Translations under genes and position numbers: made by a program
Shown: in pieces, positions 7,573-15,748 of the stretch
Layout: every line of letters begins with the position of its first letter
Numbering within the stretch: the stretch's first letter is position 1
Notes under the pieces: model-generated
Told to the model about the DNA's origin: nothing
The model's input: only the letters and a program-made list of their open reading frames with translations
Databases searched by the model: none
DNA from: DATGKK01 sp035294725
Lineage (GTDB): Bacteria > Actinomycetota > Acidimicrobiia > Acidimicrobiales > Bog-793
Reading direction: 5' to 3'
Length of the DNA stretch: 64,000 bases
Assembly: GCA_035294725.1 (NCBI GenBank)
Contig: DATGKK010000145.1
Location: forward strand, 1 to 64,000

Positions 7573-7956
7573 GTGTGGAGCGACGACGAGGGCGACAAGG
7601 TCCTCTACGTGCAGACACATGGCGTGGACGACCCCGGCCGGTGCGCGACGCCCTTTTTCCTCGCGGCCTCGGCGGCGGCGATGGAGTGCGAGGTGGCGAT
7701 CTATTTCACGATGTACGGACCGCAGCTGCTGCAACGGAGCGTCGTCGACAAGATCGGCCCCAAGGGCGACCGCGGTCAGCCGCTCGCCTACTTCATCAAG
7801 CAAGCCCGCGACCTCGGTGTCCGCCTGTACGTCTGCCAGCCCTCGCTCGACCTGAACGACCTCAGCCTCGAGGACCTCATCGACGGCGTCGAGATGATCG
7901 GCGGCGCCGCCTTCAACGACCTCGCGATCCGAGCCGATGCCGTCGTCTCCTTCTGA
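7573..7956 (+). CDS. DsrE-family sulfurtransferase
   Basis: A 127-residue protein of the DsrE/TusD fold. Features are the strand VLYVQTHGVDDPGRCATPFF, helix, strand VAIYFTMYGPQLLQ, then the Cys-bearing turn LGVRLYVCQPSLDLNDL (Cys88) and the closing helix-strand. Cys24 and Cys39 are further cysteines. The GTG start (7573) gives family length. DsrE-type proteins exchange persulfide sulfur with TusA; the pairing tusA-dsrE before an hdr-like cluster is well known in sulfur oxidisers. The exact subclass (DsrE3 or another) cannot be settled by eye. Its 3' end overlaps the predicted hdrC1 start by 20 bases. Confidence 0.85.
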   Translation: MWSDDEGDKVLYVQTHGVDDPGRCATPFFLAASAAAMECEVAIYFTMYGPQLLQRSVVDKIGPKGDRGQPLAYFIKQARDLGVRLYVCQPSLDLNDLSLEDLIDGVEMIGGAAFNDLAIRADAVVSF

Positions 7957-8698
7957 CGTGGCCGTCGCCGCCGTCGCCGAGCGGCCCTCGGTGAGGGGAG
8001 CCGCCGTGAAGGCCGAAGCGGTCGCCGGCTTCGAAGAGGTCAGCTACGAGGAAAAGCGTCGCCTGTTCGAGGAGATCAAGTCCGACCTGCGCTTCCCCGA
8101 CTACCTCTACGGCTGCTACGAGTGCGGCATCTGCGTGGCGGTGTGCCCGTCTGCCCGCTTCTACGACTTCAGCCCGCGCCGCATCGCCCAGGCTGCCGCC
8201 CGCGAGGACGTCGAGCTCGTCTACCAGCAGATGCAGGAGGACATCTGGGAGTGCTCCCAGTGCTTCTCCTGCCTCCGCTGCCCCCGGGGCAACAACCCGG
8301 GGGGGATCATCACGATCATGCGGGAGGTCGCCGTCAACCACGGCCTTGCCTCGGCCAAGGAGGCCCTCGAGGGCTACTCCCGGATCATCTACAAGATCAT
8401 GTCGACCGGGACGCAGGTCTCCCCTGACATGCTGCAGCCGGACGCCTTCCCGGACTGGGGGCCCGAGGTAGCCGACGTCTCGAACCAGCTCGCGCTCTGG
8501 CGCCGCGCGCTCCCGCCCGAGACCCTCCACACGACGTCGACCGGTTGGGACGTGTCCGAACGGACCCTGATCGAGCTGTACCTGATCTGGCTCGAGACCG
8601 GTGCGCTCGACATGATCCGTGACGTCGACGAAGGCCTGCACATGATCCTCGAGGAGGTCATGGAGGAGCGCCTGGAGGAGGAGGGGATCGAGAGATGA
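7937..8698 (+). CDS. hdrC1: sHdrC1-like two-cluster iron-sulfur protein
   Basis: A 253-residue protein. The first [4Fe-4S] motif is CYECGICVAVCP at residues 60-71. The second, CSQCFSCLRCP (106-116), has only two residues between its third and fourth Cys, where ferredoxin motifs usually have three. The helical rest (MREVAVNHGLASAKEAL, then YLIWLETGALDMI) matches HdrC subunits. HdrC relays electrons inside Hdr-type complexes; here the complex is thought to oxidise sulfur rather than reduce CoM-S-S-CoB. ATG at 7937 overlaps dsrE; in-frame GTG at 7958 just after the dsrE stop is an equally good start. hdrB1 follows after 67 bases. Confidence 0.88.
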   Translation: MPSSPSDVAVAAVAERPSVRGAAVKAEAVAGFEEVSYEEKRRLFEEIKSDLRFPDYLYGCYECGICVAVCPSARFYDFSPRRIAQAAAREDVELVYQQMQEDIWECSQCFSCLRCPRGNNPGGIITIMREVAVNHGLASAKEALEGYSRIIYKIMSTGTQVSPDMLQPDAFPDWGPEVADVSNQLALWRRALPPETLHTTSTGWDVSERTLIELYLIWLETGALDMIRDVDEGLHMILEEVMEERLEEEGIER

Positions 8699-8765
8699 AG
8701 ACCCGAGCGCCCCGGGCGCGACCCGCCTGCACGACCCCGTCGCGACGACGCCGGAGGGAGGACTG

Positions 8766-9959
8766 ATGCCGATCCCTGTCGAGGTGATGCTGAAGAAGAA
8801 GGAGCGGTTCGAGCGGGACCCCGACACCGTGCCGGCCGACTTCCACGATGAGCTGTTCCGGCTTGAGGCAGAAGGCGAGCTCGTCGTGCAGCGGGTGCCG
8901 GACGGGGTTCCCGTCGTCGAGGTCCCGACAAAGTACGGCCGCCCGAAGCTCGTGCCGAAGGGCCATCTCTGGCACCACAAGTCGTGCGGCCAGTGCGGCC
9001 ACATCCCCGGCTACTCCACCTCGATCTTCTGGGTGATGCGCAAGCTTGGCTACGACTACGAGGATCCGAGGGACCAGACGTCGTGCACGGCGTGGAACTA
9101 CTACGCGAGCGCGACGTCGAACGAGGCCGCGCAGGCGGCGGTCGCGCTGCGCAACTTCGCGACGGCCTACGAGAGCGGATACTTCCCCCTCATCCACTGC
9201 GGCACCTCCTACGGCCACTACAAGGAGGTGAGGGCCGAGCTGCTTCGTCACCCGGAGCTCCGTGCCGAGGTGCGACGGGTCATGGACAAGCTCGGGAAGC
9301 CCGTCGTGCTGCCCGAGGAGATCGTCCACTACTCGGAGTGGTTCTACGCGATGCGGGACGAGATCGCTGCCCACCAGGTCCGGGACTTCTCGGGCATCGC
9401 CGTAACGGTGCACCCCGCCTGTCACTACTACAAGCTTGTCGAAGGTGACGCCATCTACGACCCGGACGTCTACGGAGGCCAACGGACTGCCGTCGTGACG
9501 GCCCTCGCCGAAGCGCTTGGCGCCGAGGTCCGCTCCTACTCGACGTGGTTCGACTGCTGCGGCTTCGGCTTCCGTCACATCCTCGTCCAGCGCGACTTCA
9601 CCCGGTCGTTTGCAACGATCCGCAAGATCGAGGTGATGAAGGAGGAAGCGGACCCCGACGTCGTGCTGACCCACGACACCGGCTGTGTCACCACCCTCGA
9701 CAAGAGCCAGTTCGCCGCTCAGGCCCACGGCCGCAACGTCGGCGTCGCCGTCATGTCGGAGGCGCAGTTCGCGGCGCTCGCCATGGGCGCCCATCCCTAC
9801 AAGGTCTGCCAGCTCCACTGGCACTCCGCCGACTACCGCCCGCTGCTCGAGAAGATGGGCATCGACTGGGAGCAGGCGTGGGCGGAGTTCGAGGCCGACG
9901 TCGCGCGTCTCGAGCGGGGGGAGAAGGAGTTTCTCAGCTGGGAGGACGTGGACGCCTGA
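8766..9959 (+). CDS. hdrB1: sHdrB1-like CCG-domain subunit
   Basis: A 397-residue protein. Cys-rich motifs expected for HdrB-type subunits are present: SCGQCGHIPGYSTSIFW near residue 74, PRDQTSCTAWNYYASAT, HPACHYYKL, STWFDCCGFGF and LTHDTGCVTTLDKSQF. In HdrB proteins these hold noncubane [4Fe-4S] clusters at the disulfide or sulfur site. A good Shine-Dalgarno (GGAGGGAGG) precedes the ATG. The protein is longer than a bare HdrB (about 300 residues), with about 60 N-terminal residues of unknown role. It is flanked by hdrC1 and hdrA, as in known sHdr clusters. Confidence 0.87.
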   Translation: MPIPVEVMLKKKERFERDPDTVPADFHDELFRLEAEGELVVQRVPDGVPVVEVPTKYGRPKLVPKGHLWHHKSCGQCGHIPGYSTSIFWVMRKLGYDYEDPRDQTSCTAWNYYASATSNEAAQAAVALRNFATAYESGYFPLIHCGTSYGHYKEVRAELLRHPELRAEVRRVMDKLGKPVVLPEEIVHYSEWFYAMRDEIAAHQVRDFSGIAVTVHPACHYYKLVEGDAIYDPDVYGGQRTAVVTALAEALGAEVRSYSTWFDCCGFGFRHILVQRDFTRSFATIRKIEVMKEEADPDVVLTHDTGCVTTLDKSQFAAQAHGRNVGVAVMSEAQFAALAMGAHPYKVCQLHWHSADYRPLLEKMGIDWEQAWAEFEADVARLERGEKEFLSWEDVDA

Positions 9960-10021
9960 GGGCGCCGAGCACAGCTCTCGGCGGGGCACGCCGTCGCCCC
10001 GCCACTTTCAGGGGAGAAGAG

Positions 10022-11092
10022 ATGACGACTGAGCAGGGCGCAGAGCAGGTGGTGGCCGTCATCGGCGGCGGCCCGGCCGGACTCGCCGCAGCGAGGACGG
10101 CCGCCGACCTCGGTGCTCGGGTCGCGTTGATCGAGCGGCTCGACTTCCTCGGCGGCATGCCGATCATCGAGAACTACGCCGCCATCACGCCCAATCTCGA
10201 GCCGGCCGAGGTGGCGATGGGACGGATGACCGCCGCCGTGGAAGGCGACCCTCGCATCGAGGTGCTGCTCGGCAGCGAGGTGACGTCCTGCGAAGGTGAG
10301 GCCGGCGGGTTCACGCTCGCTCTCGCCGTCCCCGGCGGGAGCCGGCAGCTCACAGCAGGCGCGGTCGTCGTCGCGACCGGTTTCCAGCACTTCGACCCCG
10401 GCCGCGAGACCCAGATGTACGGCTACTACGAGTTCCCCGACGTCATCGCCCTCCAGGATCTCGAGGCGATGCTGAAGGACCACCACGTGGTCCGGCCCTC
10501 GAACGGCGAGCCGCCGGCCCGGATCTGCTTCGTCCAGTGCGTGGGCAGCCGGGACCGCCAGATCGGCAACGAGTACTGCTCGAAGGTGTGCTGCGGGATC
10601 GCTTCGAAGGAGGCGATCGAGGTTCGCCAGCAGCTCCCTGGCTGCGAGGTGTTCATCTTCTACATCGACATGCGGATGTACGGCTACTGGGAGAACCAGA
10701 TCTACTGGCCGGCCCAGGAGCAGCACCACGTCCAGTACGTGAAGGGCGTCATCAGCGAGGTCCTGCCGAAGGGAGACCGCCTGCTCGTCCGCGGCGAGGA
10801 CACCACGATGGGCCGGCCGATGGAGGTGTTGATGGACCTCGTCGTGCTCTCGGTGGGCATGGAGCCCTCGCCGGGAACCCGCAAGATGGCCGCCGTCCTC
10901 GGCATTCGCCAGAACCGCTACGGCTTCATCGACGCGGCCCATCCCCCGCTCGACACCGTGAGCACGAGCCGCCCCGGGGTGTTCGCGGCGGGAGCGGCCC
11001 TTGGGCCGGCCGACCTCGAGGACAGCGTCTCGACGGGCGCCGCCGCCGCGTCCCGTGCGGTCGCACTGCTGCGGAGCCCGGTCGGGGCGTGA
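10022..11092 (+). CDS. hdrA: sHdrA-like FAD protein
   Basis: A 356-residue flavoprotein. The N-terminal dinucleotide fold is AVIGGGPAGLAAARTAADLG (GxGxxG), then LIERLDFLGGMPIIENYA. Central cysteines lie in ICFVQCVGSRD and EYCSKVCCGIASKEA, matching HdrA. The second nucleotide-binding part ends with GVFAAGAALGPADLEDS. It is about half the size of methanogen HdrA and lacks the inserted ferredoxin domains, as expected for the sHdr type. It would hold the FAD that receives or splits electrons from sulfur oxidation, and could pass them to EtfAB encoded downstream. ATG at 10022 follows GGGGAGAAGAG. Its stop overlaps the next gene's GTG start. Confidence 0.9.
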   Translation: MTTEQGAEQVVAVIGGGPAGLAAARTAADLGARVALIERLDFLGGMPIIENYAAITPNLEPAEVAMGRMTAAVEGDPRIEVLLGSEVTSCEGEAGGFTLALAVPGGSRQLTAGAVVVATGFQHFDPGRETQMYGYYEFPDVIALQDLEAMLKDHHVVRPSNGEPPARICFVQCVGSRDRQIGNEYCSKVCCGIASKEAIEVRQQLPGCEVFIFYIDMRMYGYWENQIYWPAQEQHHVQYVKGVISEVLPKGDRLLVRGEDTTMGRPMEVLMDLVVLSVGMEPSPGTRKMAAVLGIRQNRYGFIDAAHPPLDTVSTSRPGVFAAGAALGPADLEDSVSTGAAAASRAVALLRSPVGA

Positions 11093-11838
11093 GCCGAGCA
11101 GTGGCTGTCGTGCCCGGACCCACGGTCGACGTCCTTGCGGCCGGCGAGTTCATGTCCGAGGTCCTCGCCCGGGTCGAGCGGACTGTCCTCGACCAGATCG
11201 CCGGCGAGCTCGAGGCCAAGCACCAACTGTTCTCGCGGCTGCTCGCCGACGGCCGGGCGCGTTCGCTCGACGCGGCCGGAGCGCGCGAGGTGCTGCGGGC
11301 GATCTTCGCCACTCGCCGCCGGGCGGACGGGATCGTCGCCGAGCTCGGCCCCGAGCGGCTCGCCCACGCGGTGGCGGAGCTGCTGGACGGCGAGGGTCCC
11401 CTGGCCGCGCGCTTCGCGGAGTTCGACGAGCGCCTCAGCCCCGTCGCCGATGCCGCCTTCGACCTGCCCGGGGAGTTGCTCCACTTCACCTATCCCGATC
11501 GCTACTGGCTCTGGACGCGCTGGATGTGGGACCCGCGGATCGAGACCGGCTCACTCCGGCTCGTGACGAGCGAGGAGCTCGACCTCACCGCCGAGGGCCG
11601 GGGCGAGGGCTACCTGCGCGTCGGACAGGCGGTCGCGCTCGTCCACGAGATGGGGCGTGCCGGCGGCTTCGTCACTGGCGAGGAGCTGTTCGGCACCGAC
11701 GTCTTCCTTGCCTGTGTCTACGCCATCTACATGTACACCGTCCTTCGCATGCGGATGACCCAGGAGTTCAACCGCATCGTGCCCGAGCTGCCGGACCTCG
11801 TTCGCCGGCTGCTCGGAGTCCGTCACCTTCCCCGCTGA
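11089..11838 (+). CDS. sHdr-cluster conserved protein ('Hyp')
   Basis: A 249-residue, mostly helical soluble protein with no cysteine cluster motif. Recognisable stretches are LLHFTYPDRYWLWTRWMWDP, GYLRVGQAVALVHEMGR and VFLACVYAIYMYTVLRMRMT. Position and size match the hypothetical protein that sits between hdrA and hdrC2 in sHdr clusters of sulfur oxidisers. The start is GTG at 11089, overlapping the hdrA stop (GTGA). The biochemical role is unknown; constant co-occurrence suggests a complex subunit. Identification rests on synteny more than on motif. Confidence 0.72.
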   Translation: MSRAVAVVPGPTVDVLAAGEFMSEVLARVERTVLDQIAGELEAKHQLFSRLLADGRARSLDAAGAREVLRAIFATRRRADGIVAELGPERLAHAVAELLDGEGPLAARFAEFDERLSPVADAAFDLPGELLHFTYPDRYWLWTRWMWDPRIETGSLRLVTSEELDLTAEGRGEGYLRVGQAVALVHEMGRAGGFVTGEELFGTDVFLACVYAIYMYTVLRMRMTQEFNRIVPELPDLVRRLLGVRHLPR

Positions 11839-11846
11839 GGAGCGCC

Positions 11847-13151
11847 ATGCCGATCGGAGGTCGCAAGCAAGCACCCACCGTCGTGGAGGAGGAGATGGCC
11901 GTTGTCACCTCGGCCATCTCCGGGCGGACCTCTGAGCTCCCGGCGATGTGGAACCGCATGTTGGAGCCGCGGGTCCTGCGTGACTACGCGGCCGGCGGCT
12001 TCGCCCGCCTCTCGGAGCTCGAGGGAGGGGAGTCGCTCGAGTGGTGCTACGGCTGCGGCAAGTGCGTGCCGGTCTGCCCGGTGGACCTCGTGGGCGAGTA
12101 CGGCCCTCGCAAGCTCCACCGCAAGGTGCAGTCCGGCGTCGACCTGTTGGCCGACGACGACCTGTGGCTCTGCACGACCTGCATGAACTGCCTGAGGGTC
12201 TGCCCCAAGCAGGTCGACATGGTGCAGGTGATGCCGGCGGCGAGGGGAGCGGCCGTCGCCTCTGCTGCGGTGCCCGCCGAGTTGCAGGAGGTGTTCGAGA
12301 AGACCTTCCGCTACGGCAACTGCCTCGGGGAGAACCCCCGACGGCGCCACGCCTGGACCCGTGGCGCCGGCGTGCCCGTGCGCGTCCTCGCCGACGAGCC
12401 GGGGCCTGTCGACGTCCTTTTCTACGTCGAGGACTACTGGAGCTACCACCCTCGCGGGCAGCAGGCGGCCCAGGCATTCGCCCGGGTGCTCACGGCCCTC
12501 GGGGTCGACTTCGCCATCCTCGGCGCCGAGGAGAAGACGGTCGGCGATTCGCAGCGGCTTGCCGGCGAGGCGGGCCTTTTCGAAGCGCTCATGGAGGAGG
12601 TCGCCTCCACCCTCAGCCGGTACGAGTTCCGCCGGATCGTCACGCCGGACCCGCACGGCTTCAACGCCCTCGTGAAGGAGTACCCCAAGCGTGGCCACCA
12701 CTACGAGGTGCTGCACTACACGCAGCTGCTGGCGCCCCTCGTGCCGAAGATCTCGTGGGCACGGAGCCTCGATCGGGTCGTCACCTTTCACGATCCCTGC
12801 TATCTCGGGCGCCACAACGGCGAGTACGACGCGCCCCGCGCCCTCATCGAGGCGATCCCAGGCATCCGCCTCGTCGAGATGGGCCGCTGCAGGGAGAACG
12901 GCTACTGCTGCGGCGGCGGCGGCGGCGGGATGTGGCTCGACGGCTTCACCTCGAACCACACGACCGAGCGCCTGTCCGAGCGGAGGGTCCGCGAGGCGGC
13001 CGAGACCGGCGCCGAGGTCCTCGCCGTCTGCTGCCCCTACGAGGTCTCGCGCTTCGAGGACGCCGCCAAGTCGACCGGCAACGAGCAGCTCCAGGTCCGA
13101 GACATCGTCGAGCTCCTCGACGAGGCGATGGGAGCCCCCGGTGCCAGCTGA
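11847..13151 (+). CDS. fused sHdrC2-sHdrB2 (HdrD-like) iron-sulfur protein
   Basis: A 434-residue protein joining two usually separate subunits. The HdrC part has two classical motifs, CYGCGKCVPVCP (67-78) and CTTCMNCLRVCP (109-120). The HdrB part has one complete CCG half, HDPCYLGRHN (Cys318) and YCCGGGGGGMW (Cys354-355), then AVCCPYEVSRFEDA and KSTGNE. The N-terminal CCG half has lost its cysteines: the segment EEKTVGDSQRLAGEAG stands where related proteins have Cys. I recall type II sHdr clusters as having a similar C2-B2 fusion called sHdrB3; this assignment is from memory. The second half resembles the quinone-reductase-like protein at 19802-21811. The next gene starts inside its last codons. 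Confidence 0.85.
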   Translation: MPIGGRKQAPTVVEEEMAVVTSAISGRTSELPAMWNRMLEPRVLRDYAAGGFARLSELEGGESLEWCYGCGKCVPVCPVDLVGEYGPRKLHRKVQSGVDLLADDDLWLCTTCMNCLRVCPKQVDMVQVMPAARGAAVASAAVPAELQEVFEKTFRYGNCLGENPRRRHAWTRGAGVPVRVLADEPGPVDVLFYVEDYWSYHPRGQQAAQAFARVLTALGVDFAILGAEEKTVGDSQRLAGEAGLFEALMEEVASTLSRYEFRRIVTPDPHGFNALVKEYPKRGHHYEVLHYTQLLAPLVPKISWARSLDRVVTFHDPCYLGRHNGEYDAPRALIEAIPGIRLVEMGRCRENGYCCGGGGGGMWLDGFTSNHTTERLSERRVREAAETGAEVLAVCCPYEVSRFEDAAKSTGNEQLQVRDIVELLDEAMGAPGAS

Positions 13152-14247
13152 GCGAGAGAGCGAGGGCCAGCCACGGCTGGAGCGGGAGACCGCCCCACTG
13201 CGCGTGCTCCGCTTCGGGCGCGTGTCGCCGCTGCGCTCGCAGACGCTCTGGCACGCCATCGCCGAGGGGGTGTCGGCGGGAGCCTCGCCGACCCTCTCGT
13301 TCATGCGTCCCGACTCGCCGTACGTGTCGGTCGGTTACCACCACGACCTCGGGCATGTGGACCTCGAGGCCTGCGCCCGGGCGGGTGTGCCGGTCTACCG
13401 GCGGATGGCCGGAGGCGGCGCCGTCTACCTCGACGACGCCCAGCTCTTTTTCCAGATCGCCGTTCCCGCCTCGATCCTGCCGGCCGTGCGCAGCGAGGCC
13501 GTCGCGAGGCTCCTGTCGCCGGCCCTCCCCGCATTCGAGGCTGCCGGGCTGCCGGCCCGTCTCGACGCGACGGGGGAGATCGTCGTCGGCGACCGGAAGG
13601 TGTGCGGCCACGGAGCTGCGCAGGTCGGCCGTGCCGTGGTCGTGGTGGGCAACCTCATCGAGCGCTTCGACCACGCCGCCGCCGCCGCCCTCCTGCGGGC
13701 GCCAGGAGGGGAGGCCGCGGCAGAGGCGCTCCAGCTGATGCGCCGGTACGTCGGTCCGGACCCGGCGAGCGAGGTCGACGCGGCGGCCTTCGAGACGGCT
13801 GCGGTCCGCTCCTATGCCGATGCGCTCGGCCGCGAGCCGGTCGCCGGCGAGCTCAGCGCGCTCGAGCAGGACGCGCTCCAGCGCTGGGACGAGACCCTCG
13901 AGTCCGCCGAGTGGCGGGCAGGACCGGCGGCCCGCGCTCTGCGTGCCTGGCAGCTCAAGGTGCGCGGCGGGGTCTTCCTGGTCGCCGCCGAGGATGGCGG
14001 CACGCGGGTGCGCGCAACCGTGGTCGACGAGCGCCTTCGCGCCGTTTGTGTCGAGGATCCAGGCCTGAACGACGCCGCTGCGCTGGCGTCGGCACTCTCC
14101 GGGCACCTGCTGCCCGAGCTCCCATCCGTCCTCGCCGGTCTCGGCGAGCCCGGGAGGCGGCTGTCGGCCGCCTTCGCTGCCGCCAGCACGGGCGAGCTCG
14201 CCGCCATCGCAGGGCGCGCGACCGCGGCAGTTCGGGAGGCCTCGTGA
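13141..14247 (+). CDS. lipoate-protein ligase-like protein (first copy)
   Basis: A 368-residue protein of the biotin/lipoate ligase fold. The catalytic loop is YRRMAGGGAVYLDD, and the lipoyl-AMP lysine loop is VVGDRKVCGHGAAQVGR. A C-terminal about 120-residue part (RVRATVVDERLRAVCVEDPG) resembles the accessory domain of LplA-type ligases. GTG at 13141 overlaps the end of the fused hdr gene by 11 bases; the frame before it lies inside that gene. sHdr clusters encode special lipoate ligases that load LbpA. This copy looks more like general LplA than the second copy (15745-16869), which has RRPTGGGAI. It may act on lbpA encoded directly after it. Confidence 0.82.
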   Translation: MPAERESEGQPRLERETAPLRVLRFGRVSPLRSQTLWHAIAEGVSAGASPTLSFMRPDSPYVSVGYHHDLGHVDLEACARAGVPVYRRMAGGGAVYLDDAQLFFQIAVPASILPAVRSEAVARLLSPALPAFEAAGLPARLDATGEIVVGDRKVCGHGAAQVGRAVVVVGNLIERFDHAAAAALLRAPGGEAAAEALQLMRRYVGPDPASEVDAAAFETAAVRSYADALGREPVAGELSALEQDALQRWDETLESAEWRAGPAARALRAWQLKVRGGVFLVAAEDGGTRVRATVVDERLRAVCVEDPGLNDAAALASALSGHLLPELPSVLAGLGEPGRRLSAAFAAASTGELAAIAGRATAAVREAS

Positions 14248-14711
14248 GCATCCCCCGCGAGCCTGAGGTCGTCGCCGTCTCCGGCTACCCGGTGCGCCTC
14301 GACCTTTCCTACGACCCCCAGAGCGAGCTGTGGGTCGAGCTGGTCGGCGAGCACCGAGCTCGGGTCGGCCTCGACCCGCTCAGCGCGGAGACGAGCGGCA
14401 CCCTCGCCCAGCTCGCTCTCGTCACCGTCGGCACGCAGGTGCGCCGTGGCGAGCCGCTCGGCTCGATCGAGGCTGAGAAGTTCGTCGGCCCCCTCCTCTC
14501 CCCGCTCACCGGCACGGTCGCGGCCAGGAACGACGCCGTGCTCTCCCGCCCCTCTGCCGTGGAGGACAATCCGTATGCGGCCTGGCTGGTGGAGATCGAG
14601 AGCGACGCTGCCGAGGACGAGCTCGGCGGTCTTGTGACCGGGACCGAGGCGGTGTCGCACTTCGCCGCTCGTGTCGAGAGGTACCGCCGTGAGGGGGTGC
14701 TCGCCGAGTGA
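14244..14711 (+). CDS. lbpA: LbpA-like lipoate-binding protein, divergent copy
   Basis: A 155-residue protein of the GcvH/LbpA fold. The lipoyl-lysine hairpin is SIEAEKFVGPLLSPLTG, with Lys79. The N-terminal strand region (YDPQSELWVELVGEHRARVG) replaces the pattern seen in the other two copies. LbpA proteins carry lipoate that shuttles sulfur intermediates in the sHdr pathway, unlike GcvH of glycine cleavage. EAEKF instead of ESxKW makes it the most divergent of the three. GTG start overlaps the stop of the ligase (GTGA). A real GcvH is excluded by context and by the EKFVGP motif. Confidence 0.83.
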   Translation: MSIPREPEVVAVSGYPVRLDLSYDPQSELWVELVGEHRARVGLDPLSAETSGTLAQLALVTVGTQVRRGEPLGSIEAEKFVGPLLSPLTGTVAARNDAVLSRPSAVEDNPYAAWLVEIESDAAEDELGGLVTGTEAVSHFAARVERYRREGVLAE

Positions 14712-15748
14712 CCGCTGTCTCGCCCGCCCGCGCCGGCTCGGCCGAGGCACTCGCCGTGCGCCGCGCCCACTTCCCCGACGTCATGGAGTTCTACGCACCC
14801 GGCCTCAAGCGCTGGGAGACCACGGAGTGGAGGCCGGAGAACCCGCGCCGCTTCCTGCCGGTCTCGGTCACCGGAGCTGCCTGCGCCCTCCAGTGCGATC
14901 ACTGCCAGGCCAAGGTGCTGGAGGGGATGGTCTCGGTACGGGCCGGAGCCGACCTGTACGACCTTGCTCGCTCCCTGAAGGAAAAGGGCAGCGACGGCCT
15001 GCTGGTCTCGGGCGGCTCCACCCGCTCGGGCGGTGTGCCGCTGCGCCGGCATCTCGCCCACGTGCCACGGATTCGCGACGAGCTCGGCATGAAGGTGATC
15101 GTCCACTCAGGGGTCGTCTCACCCGAGCTCGCCGCCGACCTCGCCGCGGCCGGCGTCGACGGGGTGATGCTCGACATCATCGGCGCCGACGAGACGATCC
15201 GCGAGGTCTACCACCTCGATCTCCGGGCGGCCGACTTCGAGCGGTCGCTCTCGCTGCTGGCGTCGGCGGGGCTCAGGATCATTCCCCACATCGTCCTCGG
15301 CCTTCACTACGGCCGCTTCCTCGGCGAGCACCACGCCCTCGAGATGATCCGCCGCCACCCGGTGTCGACGCTCATCCTCGTCGTGCTCGTCCCGCTCGTC
15401 GGCACGCCGATGGCGCACTTGCCGCCGCCGCCAGTCAAGGACGTGGTGGGCTTCTTCGAGACCGCCCGCCTCGCCATGCCCGAGACGAAGGTCAACCTGG
15501 GGTGCGCCCGCCCGATGGGCGCCATGAAGGTCGAGCTCGACGCGGCCGCGGTCGACCTCGGTCTGAACGGCATCGCCTACCCGGCCGACGGGACGATCGC
15601 GTACGCCCGCTCGCGGGGCCTCGTGCCCCGCCTGTACGAGTGGTGCTGCTCGCTGACCTGGGCGGGCGACGAGGGCGGCGAGTACGCCGAGGTCACCCTG
15701 GACCAGGCCGACCAGGGTGCCCTTCCGGCAGGGGCAGGGCTGCGATGA
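14708..15748 (+). CDS. radical SAM protein, LipS1/LipS2-type lipoyl synthase component
   Basis: A 346-residue radical SAM protein. The SAM-cluster cysteines are in GAACALQCDHCQAKVLEG (CX3CX2C). Following are a GGS motif (LLVSGGSTRSGG) and TIM-barrel strands such as VIVHSGVVS, GVMLDIIGADETI and RIIPHIVLGLHYG. The C-terminal region has GCARPMGAMKVELDAAAVD. Two radical SAM proteins next to lipoate ligase and lbpA match the LipS1/LipS2 pair known from sHdr clusters, which together insert two sulfurs into octanoyl groups. I cannot say which of the two this is. GTG start overlaps the lbpA stop (GTGA) and its own stop overlaps the next ATG. Confidence 0.8.
   Translation: MTAVSPARAGSAEALAVRRAHFPDVMEFYAPGLKRWETTEWRPENPRRFLPVSVTGAACALQCDHCQAKVLEGMVSVRAGADLYDLARSLKEKGSDGLLVSGGSTRSGGVPLRRHLAHVPRIRDELGMKVIVHSGVVSPELAADLAAAGVDGVMLDIIGADETIREVYHLDLRAADFERSLSLLASAGLRIIPHIVLGLHYGRFLGEHHALEMIRRHPVSTLILVVLVPLVGTPMAHLPPPPVKDVVGFFETARLAMPETKVNLGCARPMGAMKVELDAAAVDLGLNGIAYPADGTIAYARSRGLVPRLYEWCCSLTWAGDEGGEYAEVTLDQADQGALPAGAGLR

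Noticed and set aside
8658..9989. A long minus-strand open frame opposite hdrB1, and a similar one opposite hdrA
   Set aside because: Composition is that of an antisense shadow (Arg, Val, His, Gly), and the plus strand has clear Hdr motifs.
14244..14711. Glycine cleavage H protein
   Set aside because: Context is sHdr and lipoate assembly, no gcvT or gcvP is near, and the hairpin reads EKFVGP rather than the ESVKA-type of GcvH.
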